Below, piece after piece: positions 50,990-62,265 of a stretch of 64,000 bases of DNA (its first letter is position 1; every line of letters begins with the position of its first letter). The stretch spans positions 1 through 64,000 of the forward strand of contig JAVKBW010000039.1 in the NCBI GenBank assembly GCA_040222995.1. The letters are read 5' to 3'. The stretch is from JAVKBW01 sp040222995 (GTDB lineage: Bacteria > Pseudomonadota > Alphaproteobacteria > UBA8366 > Aestuariispiraceae). Below the pieces are notes generated by a model, which was not told the DNA's origin, searched no databases, and saw nothing but the letters and a program-made list of their open reading frames with translations. Made by a program: the position numbers and the translations under genes.

Positions 50990-51642
50990 ACTATCAGGAA
51001 ATCGCGGCGGCGCTGGGCGAATTCGGGCTGTTGGCGCGCGGCGCCTTTCACCCGACGGTGGATGACATGGCGCCCGCTTCGGCCCGCACGGTTATACTGG
51101 TCGGCAATGCGGGCCCTGAATTCTGGGCGCGGTTCGAAGCCGACCGCAGGGACGAACCGAACCCGCTTGATGCCTGGACCAAACGCACGGTCGACAGGAT
51201 TGCCGGTCAGGTCCGGGGTTGGGGCGTCTACCCGTCCGACGGGCCGCCGTACTTTCCCTTTCAGCGCTGGGCACAGAAGGTGGACGCTGTCTTTCCGTCC
51301 CCCATCGGCCTGTTGATTCATCCTCTACACGGGCTGTGGCACGCCTATCGGGCGGCGATCTGCCTGCATCAGGCGATCCCCGTCCCGGCGCGCGAGGGAC
51401 TGCCGAATCCCTGCCTGACCTGTGCGGACAAGCCGTGCCTGACCACCTGTCCGGCCGGTGCCTTTACCGAAGACGGGTATGATGTCCCGGCCTGTGCCGC
51501 GCACCTGCGCAGGCCGGACGGCGCGGATTGCCTGTCGGACGGGTGCCGGGCGCGGCGCGCCTGTCCGGTCGCGGGGCCGCACCTGTACGCGCCCGGTCAG
51601 GCGGCGTTTCACATGAAGGCGTTTCTGGACGCGCGGGACTGA
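50986..51642 (+). CDS. 4Fe-4S ferredoxin-like protein
   Basis: A 218-residue protein. The C-terminal third has NPCLTCADKPCLTTCPAGAF (four cysteines in C-x2-C-x4-C-x3-CP order) and a second group ending ARRACPVAG, a ferredoxin-like pattern like that of QueG-type proteins. The N-terminal 130 residues (GNAGPEFWARFEAD, PYFPFQRWAQ) look like the alpha/beta part of those proteins. It probably carries one or two iron-sulfur clusters. I do not know its substrate. Confidence 0.78.
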   Translation: MNYQEIAAALGEFGLLARGAFHPTVDDMAPASARTVILVGNAGPEFWARFEADRRDEPNPLDAWTKRTVDRIAGQVRGWGVYPSDGPPYFPFQRWAQKVDAVFPSPIGLLIHPLHGLWHAYRAAICLHQAIPVPAREGLPNPCLTCADKPCLTTCPAGAFTEDGYDVPACAAHLRRPDGADCLSDGCRARRACPVAGPHLYAPGQAAFHMKAFLDARD

Positions 51643-51645
51643 CGC

Positions 51646-52515
51646 CTATTTCATCGCCGCCTTGCGCTTGCGTTCGCGTTCCTTCTGGATCGTATAGACC
51701 GTTGCCGCCAGCACCGTCACCAGCACGAACAGAACGCCGATCACGTTGATGACCGGCGACAGGCCGAAACGGAAGCGCGAGCCGATTTCCGTCACCAGCG
51801 TCCAGTCCCCGCCAATGGCGAATACCGTGGTGTTGTAGTTTTCGATCGACTGAAGGAAGGCGATGACCGCCGCGGTAACGATGGTCGGCGCCAGGAACGG
51901 CAGCGTGATCCGCCGGAACATGAAAAAGCTGGATGCGCCCAGGTCCAGCGCCGCTTCTTCCAGCACGCGGTCCTGACGCTGAAGGCGCGCCATGAACAAC
52001 AGCATGGAATAGGACGCAATGAAGCTTGCCTGTGCCAGCACCGTCAGAAGCAGACCGCCCGGCACGCTGAACCGTCCCCAGAAGATCAGGGTCGAAATCC
52101 CAAGGATGATCCCCGGCATCAGAAGCGGCGACACCAGGATTGCGTACAGAATGTTGTTATAGCGGCTTTGCAGCCGGGTCAGGATGAACGCCCCCGACAG
52201 GCCCAGCGGCAGGGAAATGACAATCACGCCCACCGCGACAATCAGCGAATTCACGATCCCTTGCAGGATGCGCTGGTCTTCGGCCAGTTCGCCGAACCAT
52301 TGCAGTGTCCAGCCCCGCCATTGCGTGATCGACGGATAGTCATAGGCATTGAACGCCGCCAGCGACATGACCAGAAGCGGCGCGAACAGATAGATGAAGA
52401 AAACGCCGATATAGACCTTCAGGATCACGTCGGACCAGGCGATGCCGCCGCTGCGCCGGGCCGCGGCCGCCGGGGCCGTGCCGTTGGAGGTACCGTTGGA
52501 AGCAATTGCCGTCAT
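51646..52515 (-). CDS. potC: ABC transporter permease, PotC-like
   Basis: A 289-residue inner-membrane permease of the spermidine/putrescine class with six hydrophobic segments. The EAA cytosolic loop is EEAALDLGASSFFMFRRITLPFLAP (located near residues 175-200). The first 30 residues are a low-complexity Ala/Thr/Gly-rich cytosolic tail. It pairs with the PotB-like permease 13 bp upstream, and the set imports a cationic or amide substrate; polyamine is the default but not proven. Confidence 0.9.
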   Translation of the reverse strand: MTAIASNGTSNGTAPAAAARRSGGIAWSDVILKVYIGVFFIYLFAPLLVMSLAAFNAYDYPSITQWRGWTLQWFGELAEDQRILQGIVNSLIVAVGVIVISLPLGLSGAFILTRLQSRYNNILYAILVSPLLMPGIILGISTLIFWGRFSVPGGLLLTVLAQASFIASYSMLLFMARLQRQDRVLEEAALDLGASSFFMFRRITLPFLAPTIVTAAVIAFLQSIENYNTTVFAIGGDWTLVTEIGSRFRFGLSPVINVIGVLFVLVTVLAATVYTIQKERERKRKAAMK

Positions 52516-52528
52516 GGTTCCGCGCCCC

Positions 52529-53563
52529 CTATTTCGCGATGTCGCGGATGCCGACCCGGAAGACCCGCATCATGATCAGGATGAACACCAGACAGACCAG
52601 CACCAGGCTGAAGGAATAGGCCGCCCCCACATTCCAGTTCTGGCTTTCGAAGAACTGCCGGTAGATCAGTTGCGAGAACCAGTCGCCGGACCGTCCCCGC
52701 GTCATGATCTGCGGCACGGAATAGGACCCGACCGACAGCATGAAGGTCATGATGCACCCGACCGCGATTCCCGGCTTGGCGTGGGGAATGACAACCTTCC
52801 AATGGGTGCGGATCGTCCCCGCGCCCAGATCCTGCGCCGCTTCCAGCTGGTTCTTGTCCAGCGTGTCGACGGTGTTGTAGATCGGGAAGACCATGAACAG
52901 AACATAGGCGTATATCAGCGCCACGAAGACGGACCCCGAATATTCCAGGAACGGAACCCAGGTGCGGTCTTCGAAACTGACCATGCCCAGCCAGGCCAGA
53001 ACCGAATTGATGACGCCCTGATAGTCCAGGATCATCAGCCAGGCATAAACGCGCAGAAGTTCGTTGATCGCATAGGGGACGATCAACCCCAGAAGAAGCA
53101 GTGCCGCGCGCTGCGGTGTGGCCAGTTTCGCGATCGTAAAGGCGATGGGATAGCACACGATCAACGCCAAAACCGTCACGCACAGCGAATACAGGATGCT
53201 TTTTACAAAGATCGTGAAATGCAGCGATGACATTTTCGTGTAATTCGCGAACCCATAGACCCGGGGCGGGTCCGTTTCCTGGGCTTCCAGTTCGGCGATC
53301 GTCGTGGTCAGCGTGTCGATCTGTTCCTGGATCGCGGGCTTTTCGTCATCGCCTGCATTGTTCAAATCATATTCCAGCAGCCCCAGGTCCGAATAGGCCC
53401 GGTCGATGCGCATGCCCAGCTGGTCGTCCCGGTCGATCAGCCACAGGGAATTTTCGACCATGAAGGCCTGCGGCAGAATAATCAGGACCAGCATCCAGAA
53501 TGCCGTCAGGGCGACAAAAAGGGTGGTCAGCCCCTTTCCATAGCTGCGCAGAAGTTCATTCAT
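52529..53563 (-). CDS. potB: ABC transporter permease, PotB-like, with extra coiled loop
   Basis: A 344-residue permease with six transmembrane segments. The EAA loop is EAAQDLGAGTIRTHWKVVIPHAKPGI (near residues 235-260). Between helix 1 and helix 2 there is an acidic, heptad-like insertion of about 55 residues (45-98: RDDQLGMRIDRAYSDLGLL and a following Glu/Asp/Thr-rich helix), which would sit in the periplasm and is longer than in ordinary PotB. It may contact the binding protein. The gene overlaps the ATPase gene by 8 bp. Confidence 0.88.
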   Translation of the reverse strand: MNELLRSYGKGLTTLFVALTAFWMLVLIILPQAFMVENSLWLIDRDDQLGMRIDRAYSDLGLLEYDLNNAGDDEKPAIQEQIDTLTTTIAELEAQETDPPRVYGFANYTKMSSLHFTIFVKSILYSLCVTVLALIVCYPIAFTIAKLATPQRAALLLLGLIVPYAINELLRVYAWLMILDYQGVINSVLAWLGMVSFEDRTWVPFLEYSGSVFVALIYAYVLFMVFPIYNTVDTLDKNQLEAAQDLGAGTIRTHWKVVIPHAKPGIAVGCIMTFMLSVGSYSVPQIMTRGRSGDWFSQLIYRQFFESQNWNVGAAYSFSLVLVCLVFILIMMRVFRVGIRDIAK

Positions 53564-54638
53564 CGTTGACCTCGCCCGCGCGCATGACGACCGCATCGGA
53601 CGCGTTGAACCCGACCCGGGCCGCGCCGGTCAGGTCGCCATGCTGGCCCAGGTTTGCCTGATGGACGATGAAGTCGCCGTGGTTGGCCTTGAAAAACAGG
53701 TTCACATAGGCGCCTTCCAGATCGCGGCGTTCGAAATTCGCGTCGAACGCGTTATCCAATGCGACCCCGTTTACGACCTGGCTTCGTTCGGGCCGCACGA
53801 ACAGCATCGCGCGTTCGCCGGACGACAACTTGTCCTGATTGATCCCGCGCAGGGGGCCATAGGGCGTTTCGATGACCGCGAAATCGCTGTCTGCCTTCGC
53901 GACCTTGCCTTCCAGCACGTTGTTTTCACCGACGAAGGTGGCGACGAACGGCGTCCTGGGGTTGGCATAGATGCGGTCGACGGTGTCGACCTGTTCGACA
54001 ACACCCGCCTTCATCACGGCGATACGGTCGGACATGGTCAGTGCCTCCCCCTGATCGTGTGTGATGAAGATGAAGGTGACGCCCGTCTTGCGCTGGATGG
54101 CCTTCAGTTCCGCGCGCATATACTGGCGCAGTTTCAGGTCCAGCGCCGACAGCGGTTCGTCCAGCAACAGGACCGCCGGTTCCACCGCCAGTGCGCGGGC
54201 AATGGCGACACGCTGTTTCTGGCCGCCGGACAGTTCGTTGGGGGATTTTTCCTCATGCCCCTGAAGGCCGACCAGCGCCAGAAGCTCGAACGCCTTCTCC
54301 CGGCGGGTCTTCAGGTCGATGCCGCGCGCTTCCAGGCCGAAGGCGACATTTTCCCAATTACTCATCAACGGGAAAAGTGCCAGATTCTGGAAAATCAGCG
54401 CCGTCGGGCGCTTCGCCGGGCCCAGGCCGCGCATATTGTCGTCGCCGATGAAGACATTGCCTTGCGTCGGTTCGATGAAACCGGACACCATGCGCAGGAT
54501 CGTCGTCTTCCCGCAGCCCGACGGTCCCAGAACGGAAAAGAACTCGCCCGCGTTGATCTTCAGACTGGTCTTGTGAACGGCGGTGAAATCGCCGAAGCGC
54601 ATCACCGTATCTTCAAGGCGCACATCCTTCCCGCGCAT
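53556..54638 (-). CDS. potA: ABC transporter ATP-binding protein, PotA-like
   Basis: A 360-residue ATPase of the polyamine/iron/sulfate importer class. Walker A is GPSGCGKTTIL near residue 38, the signature LSGGQKQRVAIARALA, Walker B LLLDEPLSALD, and the switch His in ITHDQGEAL. The C-terminal 120 residues form the TOBE regulatory domain. It works with the two permeases and the binding protein next to it. ATG at 54638 is chosen; the frame upstream is not conserved. Confidence 0.92.
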   Translation of the reverse strand: MRGKDVRLEDTVMRFGDFTAVHKTSLKINAGEFFSVLGPSGCGKTTILRMVSGFIEPTQGNVFIGDDNMRGLGPAKRPTALIFQNLALFPLMSNWENVAFGLEARGIDLKTRREKAFELLALVGLQGHEEKSPNELSGGQKQRVAIARALAVEPAVLLLDEPLSALDLKLRQYMRAELKAIQRKTGVTFIFITHDQGEALTMSDRIAVMKAGVVEQVDTVDRIYANPRTPFVATFVGENNVLEGKVAKADSDFAVIETPYGPLRGINQDKLSSGERAMLFVRPERSQVVNGVALDNAFDANFERRDLEGAYVNLFFKANHGDFIVHQANLGQHGDLTGAARVGFNASDAVVMRAGEVNDE

Positions 54639-54772
54639 GACATCCCCTCCTGTCGTTACGGCCGGAAACTTTGCGATTTGCCGGGACCGGTCGTTCCAAC
54701 CCCTGGAGCGTGGCCCCAAAAGCGGTTCGGGCGGCGCCTTGTTCGACACCGCCCGATCCGGACTTCCAGGAA

Positions 54773-55888
54773 TTAGGCGTTGGTGATCCGTTCCACATAT
54801 TCCTGACGCAGCGGCGCGAAGTACGGCGTATCCGCCTGCCACCACCAGAGGTTCGCCAGAGCCTCTTCGGTATAGACTTCGTTGAACTGCGCCTTGTAGT
54901 CGTCACCGGCATATTCGGCCGCGCCGACGACCGCGGAATTGTAGCCGGTGTTGGCGGCGAACATGCCCGCCATTTCCGGATCCAGCATCGCGTTGATGAA
55001 GGCATAGGCCTGGTCGACATTGGCCGCGCCGGACGTGACGCCCATGGAATCCATCCAGGTGATGCCGCCTTCGACCGGCATGCGATACTTGTAGTTGGCA
55101 TTTTCGCGGTTCAGCAGCAGACCCGTGGTGTCCCAGGTCTGGCCGATCGTGGCGCCCGCGTCGGTGAAGGCCGCGGTGGCTTCGGTTGCGTTGTTCCAGA
55201 AGGCGGCGATGTTATCCTTGCGCTCCAGGATGAAATTCGTGCACGCGTCCCAGATGCGGCGCGCGTCGTCTTCGGAACGATAGATGTCCAGCGCCCGGTT
55301 GGACGGCACTTCGCCCGTGGCATCCAGATAGATGGCGACGCCCATGATGACCGACTTCTGACGGAAGGCGGCGGCACCGGCGGCTTCCGGCGTCCACAGG
55401 GACCCGAAGGAAACCTCGTCGCGGTCCATCGGCCAGACGCTGCTGTCATAGGTGATCGCCTCGGTCCCCCAATCGAACGGCAGCAGGTAACGCTTGCCGC
55501 GATAGGTGGCGCCCAGATTGATGGAATCGCGCACCATGGACGGGATGATGTTGTCCATGTTGACGCGGTTTTCGTCCAGCGGCGCAAGCAGGTCGTTCGG
55601 ATAGTAGTTCGGGCCGTTCGTGACCGACGGGAAAATCACGTCGAAACCCGTACCGCCGGCGGCCAGCAGCTTGTTTTCGGCTTCGTCGTTGGACCCGAAG
55701 GTGGACAGGTTGACCGTGATGCCGGTGTCGGCTTCGAACTTTTCGATCATGTTGTCCTGGACGTAGTCGCCCCAGGCGAAGACATCGACCTGACCGGACG
55801 ACGCCAGCGCATCATGGGCTTTCAGAATGGCCGGTGCAGCGATGACGGCTGCGGTTCCCTGCAAAACGGCGCGACGGGTAAATGACAT
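54773..55888 (-). CDS. potD: Periplasmic substrate-binding protein, PotD-like
   Basis: A 371-residue extracellular binding protein (SBP type D) of the polyamine group. A Tat-like signal, FTRRAVLQGTAAVIAAPAI, opens it, with cleavage expected after DALA. VDVFAWGDYVQDNMIEKFE and PFDWGTEAITYDSS are conserved in the family; WGDY and the later acidic residues line the polyamine site. AGGGGGT precedes the ATG. It is the first gene of the importer operon, with a 213-bp divergent region upstream. Confidence 0.9.
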   Translation of the reverse strand: MSFTRRAVLQGTAAVIAAPAILKAHDALASSGQVDVFAWGDYVQDNMIEKFEADTGITVNLSTFGSNDEAENKLLAAGGTGFDVIFPSVTNGPNYYPNDLLAPLDENRVNMDNIIPSMVRDSINLGATYRGKRYLLPFDWGTEAITYDSSVWPMDRDEVSFGSLWTPEAAGAAAFRQKSVIMGVAIYLDATGEVPSNRALDIYRSEDDARRIWDACTNFILERKDNIAAFWNNATEATAAFTDAGATIGQTWDTTGLLLNRENANYKYRMPVEGGITWMDSMGVTSGAANVDQAYAFINAMLDPEMAGMFAANTGYNSAVVGAAEYAGDDYKAQFNEVYTEEALANLWWWQADTPYFAPLRQEYVERITNA

Positions 55889-56084
55889 GGGGACCCCCTT
55901 TGATGTCCATTGATATGGAATTATGACGCGAACGAAGGCTTTCGCTGCGCGAGGGGTTTCCATTACTCCCGCGACTTGAACGATCCGTGACCGATGCGTT
56001 GCAGAATCTTTAACTTCGGTTGACAGAATGATGACCGGCCCGGCGCAAAACCCACGGGCCGGGGATTTGCCTTTTCCGGCCAAT

Positions 56085-56098
56085 CCGCTAGATAGCGG
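56085..56098. repeat. Short hairpin just before the DUF3429 start
   Basis: CCGCTA, GA, TAGCGG: perfect 6-bp arms with a 2-base loop, ending three bases before the ATG at 56102 and covering the only purine-rich stretch that could bind the ribosome. The 2-base loop is too tight for an RNA hairpin without opening a pair, so a DNA-binding site is also possible. Confidence 0.4.
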
Positions 56099-56101
56099 GT
56101 C

Positions 56102-56602
56102 ATGACGGACGGCACACACCCGCATCACGACCATCAGGCACCGCCCGCCGCGACGTGGCTCGGCTATGGCGGCCTTGTTCCCTTTTTCCTTCCGGCCATC
56201 GGGCTGTGGCAGCCGGCGCTGGCGGAATTTCAGGAACTTCTGTTCGCGGTGCAATTCGCCTATGCCGCGATCATCCTGTCCTTTCTGGGGGCGGTGCATT
56301 GGGGCCGGGCGCTGGCGGGCGACCCGTCGTCGGCACAACCGACCGGCCGGTTGGTCTGGTCCGTAACGCCGGCCCTGTTCGGCTGGGTGCTTCTGATCGT
56401 ACCCATCGTGCTGCCGGACCCGCGGCTGATCAGTTTCGGTTTCGCGCTGACCTTTACCGTCGCCTATATCGTCGACCTTCGCGCCGTGCGTGCCGGGCAC
56501 TTCCCGGCCTGGTACGGGACATTGCGCAAGCGTCTGACGACCGGGGTATTGGCGTCCTTCATCCTGTCGCTCACCGCCGGGACGATGCTGATCGGCGGCT
56601 AG
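56102..56602 (+). CDS. DUF3429 family membrane protein
   Basis: A 166-residue inner-membrane protein recognised as DUF3429. The His-rich start (HPHHDHQAPP) may bind metal. About five hydrophobic segments follow; the hallmark is ILSFLGAVHWGRAL in helix 2, with SVTPALFGWVLLI and LPDPRLISFGFALTFTVAYIVD after. The biochemical role is unknown. Its stop overlaps that of the convergent DMT transporter by 4 bp. Confidence 0.82.
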   Translation: MTDGTHPHHDHQAPPAATWLGYGGLVPFFLPAIGLWQPALAEFQELLFAVQFAYAAIILSFLGAVHWGRALAGDPSSAQPTGRLVWSVTPALFGWVLLIVPIVLPDPRLISFGFALTFTVAYIVDLRAVRAGHFPAWYGTLRKRLTTGVLASFILSLTAGTMLIGG

Positions 56603-57555
56603 CTTTCGGCCTGTTTCGCCAGTTGCTGTTCGCGCCTTGCGACATAGATCGCGGAACCGGCAATGACCGCCGCGCCGATCCAGGTATAGGCGTCCGACAG
56701 ATGCCCGAACGCGAAATAGCCGATCAGCGCCGCGAACGGCAGACGCGCATAGTCGAACGGCATCACCAGTGACGCATCGGCGGCGGAAAAGGCCCGCGTC
56801 AGGAAGACATGGCCGACCGCCCCCAACAGGCCGAGGCCGATCCCGATCAGCCAGAATTCAAGGCGCATCGGCACCCAGACGACGATGGCGGGCACCAGCG
56901 TCCCGATCGTCAGGCCGATATTCGTCCAGAAGACGATGCGTTCCGACGAATCGGTCCGGGTCAGAAGCTTTATGACCAGCACCGCCATCGCCATGAACAG
57001 CGTGGCCGCCACGGCCCAGATCATCCCTTCGGACAGGGGAACATGCCCCGGCCGGACGATGACAAGCACCCCGACGAACCCGATCAGGACCGCCGACCAG
57101 CGCCGCAGCCGCACGGTTTCGCGCAGGATCAGCGCACTGCCCACGGTCGCGAACAGGGGCGCGGTGAAGGTGATCGCCGTCATTTCCGCCAACGGCAGTT
57201 TCGCCACCGCGATCATGAATATGCACACGCCGACGGCCGACGACAGGCCCCGGAACGCCATCAGCCACGGCCGTTCCGGCTTCATCCAGCCGATCCCGTG
57301 CTTCAGGATCGACGGCGCCAGCATCGGCATCATGGCAATGGTCGCGAACAGGCTGCGCAGGAACGCGATCTGAAGCGGGTCCATCCCGTTTTCGGCGGCA
57401 TATTTGGCAAGCCCGCTCAACGCCGCCAGCAACAGCGCCGCCACCGTCATCAGAACCGCGCCCAGCATCGGCCGATTGACCGGCGGGCGCGACGGCGCAT
57501 CCGGCGAAAGCGGCTTTGCGGGCGGATGATCGAGTTCGACGATCGGGGGGCTCAT
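56599..57555 (-). CDS. EamA/DMT-family transporter
   Basis: A 318-residue membrane protein with ten helices in two EamA halves, after a Pro-rich cytosolic N-terminus (about 30 residues). LQIAFLRSLFATIAMMPML and MTAITFTAPLFATVGSALILRE are typical of the RhaT/YdcZ-like exporters. It is similar in type to the transporter at 18978 but not a close copy. Substrate unknown. Confidence 0.88.
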   Translation of the reverse strand: MSPPIVELDHPPAKPLSPDAPSRPPVNRPMLGAVLMTVAALLLAALSGLAKYAAENGMDPLQIAFLRSLFATIAMMPMLAPSILKHGIGWMKPERPWLMAFRGLSSAVGVCIFMIAVAKLPLAEMTAITFTAPLFATVGSALILRETVRLRRWSAVLIGFVGVLVIVRPGHVPLSEGMIWAVAATLFMAMAVLVIKLLTRTDSSERIVFWTNIGLTIGTLVPAIVVWVPMRLEFWLIGIGLGLLGAVGHVFLTRAFSAADASLVMPFDYARLPFAALIGYFAFGHLSDAYTWIGAAVIAGSAIYVARREQQLAKQAES

Positions 57556-57713
57556 GACGGGGCCTGTCTCACATCTTGGCCTGGGGCTGATACACGTGCT
57601 AATCCAGTCCCCTAACAAGCCTTACGCAATCCGGATTGCCAAGGGGGTGGCCGGGCCCGACAGCCGTTCCGGCGCCGCACAAGACAAGAACCGCCAAGGG
57701 AGTGACCGCGACC

Positions 57714-59662
<1,949 letters not shown>

Positions 59663-59666
<4 letters not shown>

Positions 59667-60178
59667 CCGGCGGTACCCGCCGCCAGCTTTCGGGCGCGGG
59701 CACGGACGGCTGCGCGCGGATGTTCCAGCCCGTCGCGGATCAGGGCATCGGCCGCCGCGCCCGCGCCTGAAAGCGTGACCGCAACCTCCAGCGCATAGGC
59801 CGCCACGATGGCGCTGCGGTCACCGGTCATGTCGACGGCCAGCGCATGGATTTCGGCGGCTTTCGGGTGGTCGCGCCCGAACCGGGCCGCAACGCGCAGG
59901 AAGTTCTCCCGTGCCTCCCACCCATCGAAGCGGCCGATCTCAGCGATGAAGAAGTCCAGAATTGCGGGCGCGAGGGTCGGTTTCTTAAGTGCCGAATCCT
60001 TCAACGCATGGGTCCCGTGGGACACCACGACCGCATCGCCCGCATGACGAACCAACAGGTCGAACAGGTCCGCCGGGTCGATGCCCCCGCCGGCCAGTTC
60101 CTGCCCGATGGCCGGGGCCTCCCCCACCGTCTTTCGCGCACCGGCCTTCAGCCGTTGCAGCAGCGTGCCATCGTTCAT
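59663..60178 (-). CDS. Hypothetical protein, helical
   Basis: An unrecognised 171-residue soluble protein made almost entirely of helices. The end (LIRDGLEHPRAAVRARARKL) resembles a HEAT-type repeat. Its start overlaps the LysR stop by 4 bp (LysR is upstream on the same strand), so it is cotranscribed with the regulator. Its own stop overlaps the acetoacetyl-CoA synthetase stop by 4 bp. Confidence 0.65.
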
Positions 60179-61050
60179 CCCCGGAATGCCGCCTTCAGCG
60201 CCGCCGCCATGGCGTTTGCGGCGGGGTTGTCCTTCATCCCCGCCGAAATGCGCAGGACCAGTGTCGTACCCGGCAGCGGGTCGGGAAAGCCGTCTTCCGC
60301 GCCCAGGATCGTCAGCCCGTCATGGACCGTCCCTTCGGCCAGCATGCCGACGGCGATTCCGGCATCCAGGGCGGCGACGACGCCTTCGGCGCTTTCGCTG
60401 GAATAGACCACGCGATAGGGCCTGCGCATCCGCGCCAGATAGGTCAGCGCCGCGTCCCGCCACCAGCAGTCCCGGTCGAACAGCGCGACCGGCAACGGGT
60501 CGCGCCGCCAGCCCGTGTTGCGCCGGGACGCCGCCCAATGCACCGGTTCGCGCATCAGCACATCCCCATCGTCGGGGACGCGTTCGGCGTCATAGACGGC
60601 GATGTCCAGCGCGCCTGAATCCAGTGCCGCGGAAAAGCCGCTGCTCATGGCACAACTGACGGCGATTTCGGTCAGCGGATGCGCGGCCGCGAATTCACCG
60701 ACCACGCGGGACAGGACGCCATGGCGGATTTCATCCGGTATCCCGACCTTCAGGCGCCCCGCCAGACCCGCCCCCGAAAGCTCGCTCAACGCCCGGTCCA
60801 GGTCGCCCACCACCTGACGCGCGACCGTTTCCAGCCGTTCGCCCGCGGACGACAGGCGCACGCCCCGCCCGTGACGGTCGAACACCGGCTGGCCGATCAG
60901 GTCTTCCAGCTGCTTGATCTGCAGGCTTGCCGCCGACTGGGTGCGGAAAATCCGCCGGGCGCCGCCGGTGATGCTGCCGCTGTCGGCCACCGCCAGAAAG
61001 GTGCGCAACAGGTCGCTGTCCAGATTCCGGGTCGACAACCCATCAACCAT
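60175..61050 (-). CDS. LysR-family transcription regulator
   Basis: A 291-residue LysR-type protein. The N-terminal helix-turn-helix spans about 12-70 (LLRTFLAVADSGSITGGARR and FDRHGRGVRLSSAGERL), followed by the linker helix and two-lobed effector domain from about 95. It is divergent from a membrane permease across a 95-bp AT-rich gap with an ATATTAATAT palindrome, so it likely controls that permease and itself. The effector cannot be guessed. Confidence 0.92.
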   Translation of the reverse strand: MVDGLSTRNLDSDLLRTFLAVADSGSITGGARRIFRTQSAASLQIKQLEDLIGQPVFDRHGRGVRLSSAGERLETVARQVVGDLDRALSELSGAGLAGRLKVGIPDEIRHGVLSRVVGEFAAAHPLTEIAVSCAMSSGFSAALDSGALDIAVYDAERVPDDGDVLMREPVHWAASRRNTGWRRDPLPVALFDRDCWWRDAALTYLARMRRPYRVVYSSESAEGVVAALDAGIAVGMLAEGTVHDGLTILGAEDGFPDPLPGTTLVLRISAGMKDNPAANAMAAALKAAFRG

Positions 61051-61061
61051 ACCAATACCTC

Positions 61062-61071
61062 ATATTAATAT
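61062..61071. promoter_or_regulatory. Probable LysR-type binding site
   Basis: ATATTAATAT, a perfect 10-bp palindrome in the AT-rich gap between the divergent LysR and permease genes, the usual place for a LysR site with T-N11-A symmetry. The surrounding 95 bases are far more AT-rich than neighbouring coding DNA. Confidence 0.45.
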
Positions 61072-61145
61072 TACAAGCTTTATAAATACCTTTTTCGCCC
61101 CCAGACTCAAGCACAGGAAGAAACGACCGACGGCGGAACCACCCG

Positions 61146-62228
61146 ATGATCCGAAGCCTGCGCGCGCTTGCGCCCATCTTCACATGGCAAAATACCCTGC
61201 GCGTGGCGGGCGCGAGCACGGCCCTGGCCGCCGCCTTCTATCCCCGCGCGGCATGGGACACCGCGGTCTTCGTCTTTGACGCGCTGGTGTCGGTCGCGCC
61301 GCTGGTCATCCCCGGCATCCTGATTGCCGCCTGGGTCATGGCCAGCGGGGCCGGCGGGCGCATTTCCGCCGCGTTCGGCGGCCATGCGGTAAAGGCGGTG
61401 TTGATCGCGTCGGCGGTCGGCGCGGTGACCCCGGTCTGCGGCGTTACCGTCCTGCCGCTGATGGTGGGACTGCTGGCGGCGGGTGTGCCGTTGGCCCCGG
61501 TCATGGCCTTCTGGCTGTCGTCGCCCGTCACCGACCCGGCCATGCTGGCGACGACGGCAGCGACGCTTGGCTGGTCCTTTGCCGTCGGAAAGACGGCGGC
61601 CGCGTTCGGCATCGGCCTTCTGGGCGGGGTCGCAACCGGCCTGTTCACCGGACGGCCCTGGATCGCAAGCCCCCTGCGGGACAACGGAATCGTGCGCGGG
61701 CTGGACGGCAGCAGCGGACCAGGCGGCAACGGACCAGGGGGCAACGGACCAGGCGGCGAATGCGACCGGAACGGTGCGTGCGGTCCGGCGGCGTTTGTCG
61801 CCGCGCCCTGGCGGGACGCCGAACGCCGGCGCCTGTTTGCCGGCCAGACTTGGGCGACGACGCGCCTGATCCTGATCTGTCTGATCCCGGCCTTCGCGGC
61901 GGAACATCTGCTGCATGCGGTCCTGGACCCCGGCGCGCTTGCGGGTCTGGTGGGCGAAGATGTCTGGTGGGCGGTCCCGCTGACGGTGCTGGTCGGCGCA
62001 CCCGCCTATCTGGACGGCTATGCGGCCCTGCCGCTGACCCGCGGGTTGATGGACCACGGCATGTCCCCCGGCGCGGCGATGGCCTTCCTTGTCTCAGGCG
62101 GGGTCGTCAGTATCTGGGGCGCAATGGCGATCCTGCCGGTTCTGCGACTGAAACCGTTCACGCTCTATTTACTGCTGGCGGTCGCCGGATCCATGGCCGC
62201 GGGCTGGGTCTATGGCGCGATGGTGTGA
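61146..62228 (+). CDS. Permease of the PF03773 / ArsP-like type
   Basis: A 360-residue inner-membrane protein with about eight to ten helices, resembling DUF318/ArsP-like permeases, which export organoarsenicals or metals. Repeats of TPVCGVTVLPLMVGLLAAG (helix with a single Cys, where relatives have CSC) and SGGVVSIWGAMAILPV are family-like. Between the halves is a 40-residue loop with three GPGGN/GPGGE units and CDRNGAC, a CX5C pair that might bind a metal. Substrate unknown. Divergent from LysR. Confidence 0.75.
   Translation: MIRSLRALAPIFTWQNTLRVAGASTALAAAFYPRAAWDTAVFVFDALVSVAPLVIPGILIAAWVMASGAGGRISAAFGGHAVKAVLIASAVGAVTPVCGVTVLPLMVGLLAAGVPLAPVMAFWLSSPVTDPAMLATTAATLGWSFAVGKTAAAFGIGLLGGVATGLFTGRPWIASPLRDNGIVRGLDGSSGPGGNGPGGNGPGGECDRNGACGPAAFVAAPWRDAERRRLFAGQTWATTRLILICLIPAFAAEHLLHAVLDPGALAGLVGEDVWWAVPLTVLVGAPAYLDGYAALPLTRGLMDHGMSPGAAMAFLVSGGVVSIWGAMAILPVLRLKPFTLYLLLAVAGSMAAGWVYGAMV
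61716..61760 (+). repeat. 15-bp in-frame tandem repeat, three copies
   Basis: GGACCAGGCGGCAAC-type units in frame within the permease gene, encoding GPGGN, GPGGN, GPGGE. Being in frame, copy number can vary without breaking the gene. Confidence 0.9.
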
Positions 62229-62265
62229 TAGACTGGTTTGCGAACCGGACGGAAAGGCCAAGCCC

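Noticed and set aside
56085..56098. Terminator-like hairpin before DUF3429
   Set aside because: A 2-base loop and no T-run argue against a terminator; kept only as a short repeat.
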